Below are positions 21,101 through 29,968 of a DNA stretch of 31,202 nt, piece after piece. The notes beneath the pieces were generated by a model, which worked only from the letters and a program-made list of their open reading frames with translations, ran no database searches and was not told where the DNA came from. Numbering within the stretch: the first letter of the stretch is position 1; every line of letters starts with the position of its first letter. Position numbers and translations under genes: made by a program. Origin of the DNA: Tieghemiomyces parasiticus (taxonomy: Eukaryota; Kickxellomycota; Dimargaritomycetes; Dimargaritales; Dimargaritaceae); the NCBI GenBank assembly GCA_027575765.1, contig JANBPT010000548.1:1-31202 (forward strand), read 5' to 3'.

Positions 21101-21147
21101 CCGAAGCTCCACTTTTAACAGTCCCGTTGTATATATCCGTAACGACC

Positions 21148-22203
21148 ATGCACAAGATTTCCGTCCACACCGACTACGGAGGCGAGTCAGACCTGTTTGG
21201 TGAAAACTTACACCTGTACGACTCCGCCACGGCCAGCGAGTCCTACCGAGTCCGTCGCAAGCGTGGCATCGCCCTGGCTTTTCTCGGACTCTGCGGTTTC
21301 GTCCTCTTCGCTCTGACTATATTCAACTCCACCACCATGGTTACAACCCTCAATACCCTACGCAGGGAGATCCAGGCCCAGCGTCAACGTTGGAAAGATG
21401 ACCTTGCCAGCGCCGACACTCGGGCGGCCGAAAGCCAGGTGCTGACCCCGGAAGACACCCGCCGCGAACGGATCCGCGAAGCCGAGGAGCGCAGCATAGC
21501 CACCCTGGGCCACGTCTATGTCATCAACCTGGCCAAACGTACCGACCGCCGGGACACCATGACCAACCTGTTCCGCCTGCTAGATATTCCCGTCGAGTTT
21601 CTCACCGCTGCCACCCCGGCCACTATCGAGTTTGTTCCGCCCAGCGCCGAAAAGGTCAAGATGTCCGGGGGCCAGCTTGCGTGCTGGCGGTCACACATGA
21701 ACGCCCTCCAAGATATCGTCCGCAACGATTATCCTTGGGCCTCGATTTTCGAGGATGATGTGAGCGTCGAGACGGACCTTGTGGACCGTGTCGCCGCCAG
21801 TCTTCCTCACATTCCCGCCGACTGGGACATGTTTTATCTAGGCCACTGCTCGACGGGCAAGTATTTTGGGCCCCTGGTTAACGGCACCGAGGACGTGCGA
21901 ATCTTGAACGGCGCCTGGTGCACTCACGGCTACATGGTCAACCAGCGCGGTGCCCGGAAGCTGCTTAAGCTGCTGGCCCAGCCTTACCACGCCATTGACG
22001 CCATGATTGCCGATTTAGGTGAAAAGCATCAGCTTGTCACCTACGCAGCCAACCCGTCGCTGGTAGCCCAGATTCGCGGCGACGACGATCCCTCGGATAT
22101 CGCCAACAGCGGCGGCGGTCACTTGTGGGAGGGTCTAGTGAACGACACCCGCAAGGAATTAGACAGCATGATCAAGCATAGCGACTCTAAGCTTCTGGGC
22201 TAG
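21148..22203 (+). CDS. Type II membrane glycosyltransferase, family 25
   Basis: The frame opens upstream, but the first ATG is at 21148, giving 351 residues in one exon. Residues 1-39 form a short cytosolic tail ending in basic YRVRRKR. Residues 40-59 are a single membrane segment (IALAFLGLCGFVLFALTIF). A charged stem (~70-118) follows, predicted helical. The lumenal domain shows the GT25 signature: VINLAKRTDRRDTM (125-138), CWRSH (179-183), FEDDV (201-205, the metal and sugar-nucleotide binding acidic motif) and DMFYLGHC (227-234). Family 25 includes bacterial lipooligosaccharide galactosyltransferases and animal collagen galactosyltransferases. The layout points to the Golgi or ER lumen and glycan or glycoprotein modification. 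Donor and acceptor cannot be read from sequence. AATAAA at 22328-22333 lies 125 bases beyond the stop. Confidence 0.9.
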   Translation: MHKISVHTDYGGESDLFGENLHLYDSATASESYRVRRKRGIALAFLGLCGFVLFALTIFNSTTMVTTLNTLRREIQAQRQRWKDDLASADTRAAESQVLTPEDTRRERIREAEERSIATLGHVYVINLAKRTDRRDTMTNLFRLLDIPVEFLTAATPATIEFVPPSAEKVKMSGGQLACWRSHMNALQDIVRNDYPWASIFEDDVSVETDLVDRVAASLPHIPADWDMFYLGHCSTGKYFGPLVNGTEDVRILNGAWCTHGYMVNQRGARKLLKLLAQPYHAIDAMIADLGEKHQLVTYAANPSLVAQIRGDDDPSDIANSGGGHLWEGLVNDTRKELDSMIKHSDSKLLG

Positions 22204-22327
22204 CGGTGAGGCTCAACCCCTTTTCGACTTTACCATTTGCATCTCGCTGTGCCATGTATTTTTTTCCACTTAATTAATGACCTGTGCTGGGGTGGCAGGC
22301 GTGGTCGTGATATCACCAATTATAAGT

Positions 22328-22333
22328 AATAAA
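22328..22333 (+). terminator. Polyadenylation signal of the glycosyltransferase gene
   Basis: AATAAA lies 125 bases after the stop codon on the coding strand, in AT-rich sequence. Its position is typical for a fungal 3' end. Confidence 0.5.
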
Positions 22334-24488
22334 CGCGTTATATATACTATTTATAGGTCCCGACTTAGTGCCTAATATGTGGGAAAGGCCCGTGACTTGG
22401 TCCTTATCAGTATAGTGTTAGTGCAGAGATAATACTAAGGATCGTAGGGAAGCCAAGTGAAGGCTTATCGATGTTTTTTGAGGGAAGAAATGGCCTAGCT
22501 GGCTGTGCTAGGAAGTAAAAGGTTAGGCAGTGAAGCTGGCTATGGCTCTAGCCAAGTGCATGAGTAGCTGTGTGAAGGTGTAGTGAGGTCGTTGGTGGCT
22601 GCTGTCGTGTGCATTATGGAGTGAGGGCGTTTTTAGGCGACCCCAGCTGGCCTTTTACTGCATATTAATACGCAGATGGTGAATGGCAAGGTAACCAATA
22701 TAAATGGACAGCGGATCCCATGTGATATGACGTTTACGATGTTTTCACTGGGCTGTCCCCGCGTAGAGAGCCTTGGCGTGAATATATATATATATATGGA
22801 AATTGGAGATCTGACAATATCTATTATGGTGGTAGGTATTGTCACGATAATTCTGCAATGTAACACCTGGACGCAACCAAGGTATGTGTTGGAGGATGTC
22901 TCTGCAACCCCATAGATTATCTTCCCAAACGGTAGGCCAATAGATAAAGTTGCCAATAATTGGGCCCTACGCCTTTCTCCTAGAGTGCTTACTTCATCCA
23001 TCTGACCCCCTCCTTTCCTTATCCAATATACACAGGTTATTTGGTCCTAGATAGAACGTTAGAAAGCTGTCGATTGCGATATCTGATTTGTTACTACTTC
23101 AATACGCAGCACCGCAAGGACGATGTCTAGTCCTTCAATACAATGGCAGTGATAATATCGATGTGTTGTCGCTCTAGGACACTGGTCAGCGTTAGAATAG
23201 ACAGAAACGTTTTCTAGAACGACCAAGGATGGACTAGTAATCGCCAGGGAACTGGGAGGTCACAGGATTCCGTCCAACTTCGCGTTTAGAGTTACGTTCT
23301 CGCACATTACAAATATACCTGTCATTTGGACGCGTCGTCTCGTGTTTCCTGCACAATACGATCCGCCGGTGCCCACTACGTAGGGTTGACTTGAACACGG
23401 AGGAGATTCTATGCGAAGGTAGTGCCCTTGGTGTTGTAGTTGAAAAAAAGCTGGTGAAGGACGAGTCGCTGTTCGGACGGCACTTCATTATAAGACCCTA
23501 AGCAGGGCTGTGTAGGAGAGCGTTGGAGTGGGAGGGGGGAGACTGATAAATTAACTGACTGGCGGTCGGCCAGTGCGTGGGTGTGTCCCATGCAACGGGA
23601 TTAACTAGTGACGCGTCATGGCCTATTTAGATGATACAAAAGGACAGACCACTGTGGCCGCACCATTACCACCATTATGTGCCTTCACACCCCCCTCCAA
23701 CGGTGTGGTTGTGTCTGTGTATAATTCAACCAAGGCTCTGCATCACCTGGGGGGGATAAGGTTATTGGAGCCTGGCCCCCCGTAATCATGCGTCCACTAA
23801 CGTTCTCGCATTGCACTTCGTCTACTTCATGCTCATCGTGGCTCTCAACCCCCTATCTCGCCATAACATAACCCCACGGTCCCTCTGTACTTGCCACTAA
23901 GCACGCCCAGAATAAATTAAACGATCTATCCATTGCGCCTAGTGTATAGAGATCCCAGTCCCTGCCCCTCAGACTAATCTATTCAACGGAGCATCAGCCG
24001 ACGATCGCCACGGCTACATTGACTGGCCATAGTTAATGTTAGCTGGAACAAAGGTGTAGGGTAGATATATGGGTGTGGAGAGGAAAGAACGAGTAGATCC
24101 TGCAAGTTGATATTAAATTTACACCTCTGCCGATAGAATGCAGCACGGTAGTCAAGCATCGCCCAGCCGCAGCCTCCAGTTGTCCTTGAATACACTCCAC
24201 TATATTGCTTCATGGTCCTTGGGAAGCTCGTACATTGCATCCTGGTATAATTTAACCTGTCTCTTAGTTCATTGCGTGGTGTACTAAGGTCACACTGAGG
24301 GGGGTATTGAAGGAGGGTGAGGGACTTGTGCCTGGTGTGACGCTTCACTTTTTCTTCCCCTCTGCCCCCTATAGCCAGCCGGGACGCTACACCCCGCTCT
24401 GGGACTTCACAGGCGGACACGCACAACGGCCGGTGACATAGTGGTAAGTTATTGGATACACTTGGTGGTTAGGTTGTGCTTAGTTGAG

Positions 24489-24496
24489 TATAAATA
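24489..24496 (+). promoter_or_regulatory. TATA box of the Gln/Asn-rich secreted protein gene
   Basis: TATAAATA lies 170 bases before the ATG at 24659 and is the best TATA sequence in the window next to a gene. The following leader is pyrimidine- and CA-rich and lacks introns. A strong TATA suggests high or regulated expression, which is inference. Confidence 0.65.
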
Positions 24497-24658
24497 TCCC
24501 GGCTGCCTCTCCGTACTTTCCAATTATCAACATACTGTCCACCACTTTCTACAGCACAAGAATAACTTTCCATTGCATTGCATTCATTTCCACTTTCTTC
24601 ATCCACTCTGATCTGCACCTCTTCCAAACCTATCCATCACTGCCCCTCAGCCTTCATC

Positions 24659-25492
24659 ATGAAGTACGCCGCTCTCATCCTTGCCCTTGCCACTGCCAGT
24701 CCCGCCTTGGTCAGCGCCGCAACTAACGGTTCCTCAGCTATGACTACTCCCGCCCAGCAGAACGCGCAGACCCCCGTCCAGCACCAGCAGCTTCCGGGTA
24801 CTAACCAGGCCAACCCGAACCAGAACCACCACCAGCAGCAGCAGAAGCAGAAGACGCAGACCCCGAGCAATCAGAAGATGCAGAACCCTGCCCAGCTCCA
24901 GCAGTTTCCGGGTACTAACCAGGCCAACCAGAACCAGAACCACCAGCAGCAGCAGAAGCAGAAGACGCAGACCCCGAGCAATCAGAAGATGCAGAACCCC
25001 GCCCAGCGCCAGCTGACTCCGGGCACTAACCAGGCCAACCAGAACCAGAACCACCAGCAGCACCAGCATAACCAGAAGACGCAGACCCCGAGCAATCAGG
25101 AGACGCAGAACCCTACCCAGCACCAGCTGACTCCGGGTACTAACCAGGCCAACCAGAACCGGAACCACCAGCAGCACCAGCATAACCAGAAGACGCAGAC
25201 CCCGAGCAATCAGAAGACGCAGGCCCCCGCCCAGCGCCAGCTGACTCCGGGTACTAACCAGGCCAACCAGAACCGGAACCACCAGCAGCACCAGCATAAC
25301 CAGAAGACGCAGACCCCGAGCAATCAGAAGACGCAGAACCCTACCCAGCACCAGCTGACTCCGGGTACTAACCAGGCCAACCCGAACCAGCAACAGCAGA
25401 ACCAGAAGATGCAGACCCCTGCCCAGCACCAGCAGCTTCCGGGTCCTAATCAGGCCAACCAGCAGAAGTGGTCTCGGGCCCAGAACTGGTAG
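24659..25492 (+). CDS. Secreted Gln/Asn/Pro-rich repeat protein
   Basis: The frame opens at 24578, but the ATG at 24659 gives a textbook signal peptide (MKYAALILALATASPALVSA, cut after about residue 20) and 277 residues in total. The mature protein is almost wholly low-complexity: Gln, Asn, Pro, Thr, His and Lys, with essentially no hydrophobic core and no Cys. Five in-frame repeats begin KTQTPSNQ, each ending in a Gln/His-rich run (HQQHQHNQ or HQQQQKQ). Each also carries PGTNQAN. Partial units flank them, and the C-terminus is the short tail QQKWSRAQNW. I recognise no family. The composition suggests a disordered cell-surface or extracellular-matrix protein, possibly prone to aggregation; that is inference. 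It has a TATA box at 24489 and AATAAA at 25735. It resembles the His-rich gene only in design (signal peptide plus tandem repeats). Confidence 0.85.
   Translation: MKYAALILALATASPALVSAATNGSSAMTTPAQQNAQTPVQHQQLPGTNQANPNQNHHQQQQKQKTQTPSNQKMQNPAQLQQFPGTNQANQNQNHQQQQKQKTQTPSNQKMQNPAQRQLTPGTNQANQNQNHQQHQHNQKTQTPSNQETQNPTQHQLTPGTNQANQNRNHQQHQHNQKTQTPSNQKTQAPAQRQLTPGTNQANQNRNHQQHQHNQKTQTPSNQKTQNPTQHQLTPGTNQANPNQQQQNQKMQTPAQHQQLPGPNQANQQKWSRAQNW
24851..25417 (+). repeat. 111-114-base tandem repeats in the Gln/Asn-rich gene
   Basis: The unit starting AAGACGCAGACCCCGAGCAA occurs at 24851, 24962, 25076, 25190 and 25304. The first spacing is 111 bases (37 codons) and the next three are 114 bases (38 codons). 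The first two units end in a Gln-Lys run (QQQQKQ), the next three in HQQHQHNQ, apart from the truncated last one. The last three full units are the most alike, which suggests recent duplication in steps of one unit. Confidence 0.85.
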
Positions 25493-25734
25493 CACATCCA
25501 CCGGAACCAGCCGCGTTTTAACGAGCTCCATTCGCATCAACAGCGCCGTATGGCTCACTGGGGTCAGCGTAATGATTCTGGTCGTGGGTTTAACCAATCG
25601 TAATAAGGTTGCAGACATCAACAGTCCAGGAACTTAACTTTGTCGCCAGTCTCTTCAATGCTTCGACCATTTGGCTAGACAAGTTTTTCTTGTATATATA
25701 TCACTGCTCACTATACGACGTATGAAACCATTTC

Positions 25735-25740
25735 AATAAA
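25735..25740 (+). terminator. Polyadenylation signal of the Gln/Asn-rich gene
   Basis: AATAAA lies 243 bases after the stop codon at 25492, in AT-rich DNA. A second AATAAA follows about 60 bases later. Confidence 0.5.
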
Positions 25741-26192
25741 CTCGCCATGCGTTAGTCAATGTATGTATACTTGGGTTGAATCTTTTTGTTAAATAAAATA
25801 TAAAGAGAAAGCATTCATAGAAACAAGCTTGTTTGTGACGCATGGCCTACTTCAAGACCCTTGTATGATGCACTACCTGCAACCATACAGATTTTGGCAC
25901 GTCGGGTGCTGTTGGGCTATTGTGCATCTACTCCCGTAGGATACGTGGTATACCTTAATAGATCAGGGATTGCCCAAACCTGCGCTGAGTACAATGTGGT
26001 CAGGTATATTAATTGCTGCCTGCATCACACATACTGACGATGACGTTGATAAGTTCGCCAATACTTACTACTGTCATAGTATTTGTTTGTATTACTATTT
26101 TTGTTTTTTAAGGATCCTGAAGAGCAGGAACTGGGGCGCTGAGCCCTTGGATTGGGCGATTTATCTTTCGGTATCGGTGGGATACTTGGAGA

Positions 26193-26216
26193 CGCGGTTG
26201 AAAAATAAAAAACCGC
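26193..26216. repeat. Hairpin with A-rich loop
   Basis: GCGGTT and AACCGC arms flank an A-rich loop (GAAAAATAAAAA). It is the first of three inverted repeats within 270 bases in non-coding DNA. No function can be read from it. Confidence 0.45.
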
Positions 26217-26244
26217 CAGCCAAAGATAAGGTTGGGACCCTGGC

Positions 26245-26288
26245 GAACCCTCCACTTCTCTGGAGGATGGAAATGGAGCGGAGGGTTC
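26245..26288. repeat. Inverted repeat with 9-base perfect arms
   Basis: GAACCCTCC (26245-26253) pairs with GGAGGGTTC (26280-26288) across 26 bases. It immediately follows the hairpin at 26193-26216. Confidence 0.5.
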
Positions 26289-26418
26289 TTTATCTATTCT
26301 GATTTAATACGTCTTTGATCGCAGCCTCCGGTGAACGTGCCCTTTAGTGAGCTGCAGAGGGAGAGAGGGAAGGAATAGATAAAGCTCTGTTCAGATATTA
26401 GGCCGTTCCTATCCCCCC

Positions 26419-26455
26419 TGCCAAGGCATTTCTGATATAAAGAAAAGCCTTGGCA
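26419..26455. repeat. Inverted repeat with 9-base perfect arms
   Basis: TGCCAAGGC (26419-26427) pairs with GCCTTGGCA (26447-26455) around a 19-base AT-rich loop that itself contains TGATATAA. It could form a stable hairpin in RNA. No coding frame surrounds it. Confidence 0.55.
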
Positions 26456-27223
26456 TCATCAGATCAGGCCCACACTCTACCATTCTCTTTCGTGGGCTCC
26501 ACGTCCAGTGGCCTGTTTTTGAGCTGTGACGGTAGCTCCCTTCATTCCTTCGCCTGGTCCCCTCCCCTCCCCCGCCCCTATATACATCTACTTCGTTAGC
26601 TCGTGCGCCCTTGCAGCCTGGTCATTTGGCCTTGAATATGCTTGTCACGTTGCTCAAGGTCAATTATAACATTGGACAAGCCCCACGCTAATACCGTTGT
26701 TCTGCCCCACCCTGCCGCCCTTAACCTCTCGAATCCTATTAAGCACAAACTTGGGCATTGTTTGAGGGGGAAGGCCCTCTACACCCTCTGCTACCCTTGT
26801 CACTCCAGCTTGCCATCCACTTAGCCTCATGCCACGCCCCTGTCCTCCCTCCTCACCCCACCTGCCCTCAAGCGTTACACAAGTTTTACCCTCCTCGTCC
26901 CTACCTAAACGCACCTACCTGCCATTACACACTTTTCATCCTCACGGGATGCCCTCCGTTTTCTGAGGTACTGGTTAAAACCCCAAACCGTACTTGCCTT
27001 TAGCAACCATAAGCCTCTGCCACTTGCACTACCTCGTCTCATTTCGACCCACACTTAACCTTTCTCTACCTTGACTTACGCCTTCCACCCTGCTACATAT
27101 TTCGTACCTAGTCACCCCGCTCACGCATTCCTCCCAAAGTTTTTACAAGTCTACCAGGCTTTCTCCTACTGCGCCACCCTTCTCCCTTCTCTCGTGGCCT
27201 CTAGCCCCATCCACATTTCGCCC

Positions 27224-27448
27224 ATGTCAGACAAATGCCAATCCGTCTCGCCGGCTGCCACCAAGGGGCCCTGGTTACGCGGAGCACATTTACCAATAGC
27301 GGCCTTTGCCTTCCAGTTAATAGAATGTGGACTCATTTTCTATGGCGCATACCAGCTAGCAGTCTGGATAGGCGCCGCGATTTCGAACCTGCTGCACTGT
27401 GTTGGTAATCTCGCTGTGACTCTGCTTCTACGTACCACGATAGCCTAG
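27224..27448 (+). CDS. Possible small membrane protein (hypothetical)
   Basis: From the ATG at 27224 the frame encodes 74 residues: a polar N-terminus (MSDKCQSVSPAATKGPWLRG) followed by two hydrophobic stretches, about residues 22-48 and 49-70, that could cross a membrane once or twice. The same frame runs open upstream to 27071 but without an ATG. It is preceded by a long pyrimidine-rich stretch of the type seen ahead of the DBT start, which is the main reason to list it. I recognise no family. It may be chance. Confidence 0.35.
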   Translation: MSDKCQSVSPAATKGPWLRGAHLPIAAFAFQLIECGLIFYGAYQLAVWIGAAISNLLHCVGNLAVTLLLRTTIA

Positions 27449-28116
27449 TCTGCGTCTTTCGAAAGCTTTTCCCGCTTCCACCCATATATATATATATTCT
27501 GAACGGCTAGTGAGTACAATACCCCCGTTACTAACGGTCTATCGCGACGTCGTTGCACAGCCCAGGAGGCGCCACCGTTTATTGCGAGTAGTCGGACTTG
27601 TCTGTTGGTGGCTTACTTCCAATTACTCTTTTCAACACATCGATTGTCTCTTAAAGCCCACTTTACTCACGGCTTATGAGTAAGCCCGCATTACCCCTTA
27701 TGATACCCTATTGTATATTTTTACCTCCTATAATAATCATCCCACAGGGATCAGATATTGCAGTTGCTGTAGGGTAGAGGCTACTGCCATCAGTTAGTAT
27801 AGAGTGGGTGGTCAGGCGATATGCTTCCATATCGCATAGCGTCAAATTTGGCACGAATACAAGGCCAACTAAAGGGCAGGAATGGGTGAATAGGTCGGTG
27901 GGAGAACGGCCAATAATAGTAACAATATTAAAAACATACGAGAAAGGAACAATGTGAGATAAACCGGCCTAAGAGAACAGCCAGATGGGGGAATGGTGAA
28001 AAATACAGACGTGGGTCGAGGGAGGTTGGGCAGAAGGGCGTGTCGACCTTACACGTCGTGAGCAAGCCTAGAGTGCACAACGGCATCGGCGAGGCGTGCA
28101 GCGGTGGTGAGTAGGT
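27449..28116. other. Intergenic region between the small frame and SPG1
   Basis: No open frame of 60 codons is present on either strand. A TA tract lies at 27484-27495. The SPG1 3' end comes in from the right on the minus strand. Confidence 0.5.
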
Positions 28117-29182
28117 TTAAGCGTTCGGGAGCATATACTCCCGGATGGGCGCCCCCATTTCGTTAATCTCGGGGATGGTACAGCGGAGGTCGAACGCCTT
28201 GCTGAGAACGATCTTGAAGATATTCTTGATGTTGATATCGTGGAGACTGGAGCAGAACAGCAGCGAGGCCTTCATTGCCCGAGCAAACTTGCGTGACTAA
28301 CTCGAAGGGTTGAGAAGTTAGCAGGGGATGGTGAGGGGAAAAAGAGCGAGGTTAATAAGGCCGGGTATCGAGTCATCAGTAATCAGAAGCGTGAGTGCAT
28401 GCCGTGTTAAAGAAGCCAGGGATGGAGTCCACTACCACGCGTCCTTGGTCAAAGTGGGCTTGCACTGGTAGCTATAATATATATATATTGTTAAATGGCT
28501 ATGGATTCCCCCTCCCTGCACGCCAATCTAACTTACCTGCCGTGTTATCTCCTCCTGGTCGGCCAACGGCAATTCGATAAACTGGTCATACTTTGTGCCT
28601 ATCAAGAATGGGATGGCGGCCTTATTGAACCCACGGGACTGGCGGTACCACTCCTTGATGCTATTGAGGGTCGATTTGCGGGTCAGGTCGAACATGAATA
28701 GGAGCGCCACGGCGTCGTTGCACACCAGCGGCAGCATGCTCACAAACTCCCGCTGGCCGCCCAGGTCCCAAATGCTGAACGTGATCTCCGTGTTGCGGAT
28801 GATGATGGTCTTCTCCATAAAGTTCACCCCCAGGGTTTGGATGTACTCGTCGTCAAACATGTTCTCAACGTACTTGACCATGAGTGTCGTCTTGCCAATG
28901 TGCGAATCGCCTACCATCCCCACTTTGATCATGACGCTGAAGTGAGAAGACGAGGGAGGGAAGGGAGAGGAGGTGAACAGACAGGCCAAGAGTACCAAGC
29001 GTCGCGTGGTTGGGCCGGTTAGTTACAATCAGGTGGTTGCGGTCCAAGTGGTGTCAAGTCCTAAGGGTGGACGGTTGCGGAAGCCGGGACACTTGCCGGG
29101 TGGTCTCCTCCCTCCCGAACCCGCCGTGGACTTACTTCGCTCGCTGGGCGGTTTCCTGCTCCTCTTGTTTGTGGCTTTCCAT
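28117..29182 (-). CDS. SPG1: Spg1/Tem1-type septation-initiation small GTPase, three exons
   Basis: This GTPase heads the septation initiation (fission yeast) or mitotic exit (budding yeast) network at the spindle pole. It switches on Cdc7/Cdc15-type kinase signalling for cytokinesis. The exons are 29182-29136, 28936-28537 and 28296-28117. Donors are both GTAAGT and acceptors TCAG and TTAG. Phases agree and give 208 residues, close to the family size. Visible motifs are P-loop GDSHIGKT (25-32), effector region YIQTLGVNFMEKT (47-59), WDLGGQ (72-77), the guanine-specificity motif TKYD (130-133) and CSS (164-166). WDLGGQREF, CNDAVALLFMFDLTRKSTLN and IKEWYRQSRGFNK are hallmarks of Spg1/Tem1 rather than Ras or Rab. 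There is no C-terminal prenylation Cys, as expected for this family. The short exon 1 (MESHKQEEQETAQRA) is supported by phase and donor only. Confidence 0.95.
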
Positions 29183-29968
29183 GGCGTGTGGTGAGCGCGG
29201 AGAGGGGAGGGGGATACGTAGAGTCCAAAAGCGCTGGGGTCGATTCAAGTGACGGTTCGAAAGGGGGGGGAATGTGGAAAATCGAAGAAGGAAAAAAAAA
29301 ACGTGGGGTACAAACGAAGCGCTTGATAAATGAGACGCTGAGTAAGGGAGCAACAGTAACAAGGGTTGGGCCAAACGCTTGGAGGTTAGATTCCGGAGCG
29401 CAAAGGTACTAAAGCAGGGATGGTGAGGTTAAGTTCAGGGGGAGGGGGTAATATCTTACGAGTGGTAAACAAAGACTGGATGAGGCCAAAGTGGGCGAAT
29501 GATGCATCGAGGTGAGAGCGGGGAAAGGGAGCAGAGGAGAAGCGAGTAAGGATAGGATGGGAGAAATTGCGGGGGTAACGGTATTGGCCATGCGGTGTAT
29601 GAATTAGCCCGTTTTGGATCAGGCCAGGATTAGTTAAACAATAATAAAACACAGGTGGCGGAGACTGGTGCCGTTAAATGCCGTGCCTTATACTTGCACT
29701 TTGCCGTGTGTCGATTAGGTGGCATATGTATCTCAAGCGTCCCGTTATTCGTGGCCGCACCCATTCACGGCCCTAAGCAACCCGATCATTCACTATTCAA
29801 GATAAACCCGGTTCTTCGTTCGTTTGTGATGCAATGGAGTGTATTATTAAGGACAGGCCTATTTATTAACAACTAACGATGGTGGTAAAGGGAGAGGTGG
29901 TAGTGAGTTGACTAAATCGTGCTCGCCTGATTCCCAGGGAAAACTATGGGGTTCAGCCCAATGTTATC
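29183..29968. other. Region between the SPG1 start and the IST1 end
   Basis: This should hold the SPG1 promoter (left part, minus strand) and the IST1 3' UTR (right part). The short open frames of 60-88 codons overlap one another and show no features. An A-run lies at 29291-29300 and a G-run at 29263-29270. Confidence 0.5.

Larger units (their letters stand above)
16997..21147. other. 4.1-kb stretch without a supported gene
   Basis: From 16997 to about 19040 neither strand has an open frame of 60 codons or more; elsewhere in the window such chance frames are frequent. Short elements seen are an inverted repeat GTGACC-AAA-GGTCAC at 17774-17788, a 7-base hairpin at 17864-17881, and a good TATA sequence (CTATATAAGG, 18126-18135) with no coding frame after it. 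From 19040 to 21100 there are frames up to 151 codons (19749-20204 minus, non-ATG start; 19954-20304 plus) that overlap each other and lack domains. The last 250 bases are pyrimidine-rich and are probably the promoter of the glycosyltransferase gene. Confidence 0.5.
22204..24658. other. 2.5-kb intergenic region without a supported gene
   Basis: The glycosyltransferase polyadenylation signal (AATAAA, 22328-22333) lies at the left. A pure TA tract sits at 22783-22797. Open frames of 60-147 codons (the longest 23983-24426, minus, without an ATG at its 5' end) have no domain or signal. The right end holds the promoter of the Gln/Asn-rich gene. The transcribed leader there is CT- and CA-rich. Confidence 0.5.
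25493..27223. other. Intergenic region with polyadenylation signals, hairpins and pyrimidine-rich DNA
   Basis: AATAAA at 25735-25740 is the likely 3' signal of the Gln/Asn-rich gene, with a second AAATAAA near 25793. Three inverted repeats lie between 26190 and 26460 and are listed separately. From about 26520 to 27220 the plus strand is very pyrimidine-rich, with TATATA at about 26579-26585. The open frame 25970-26302 has no ATG at its start and no domain. Confidence 0.5.

Noticed and set aside
23983..24426. Minus-strand frame of 147 codons
   Set aside because: Starts at a GTG, no domain, mixed composition; no splice or promoter support.
24734..25621. Minus-strand open frame of 295 codons, Leu/Val-rich
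   Set aside because: Antisense of the Gln/Asn-rich repeats (CAG/AAC codons read as CTG/GTT); it has no independent support.
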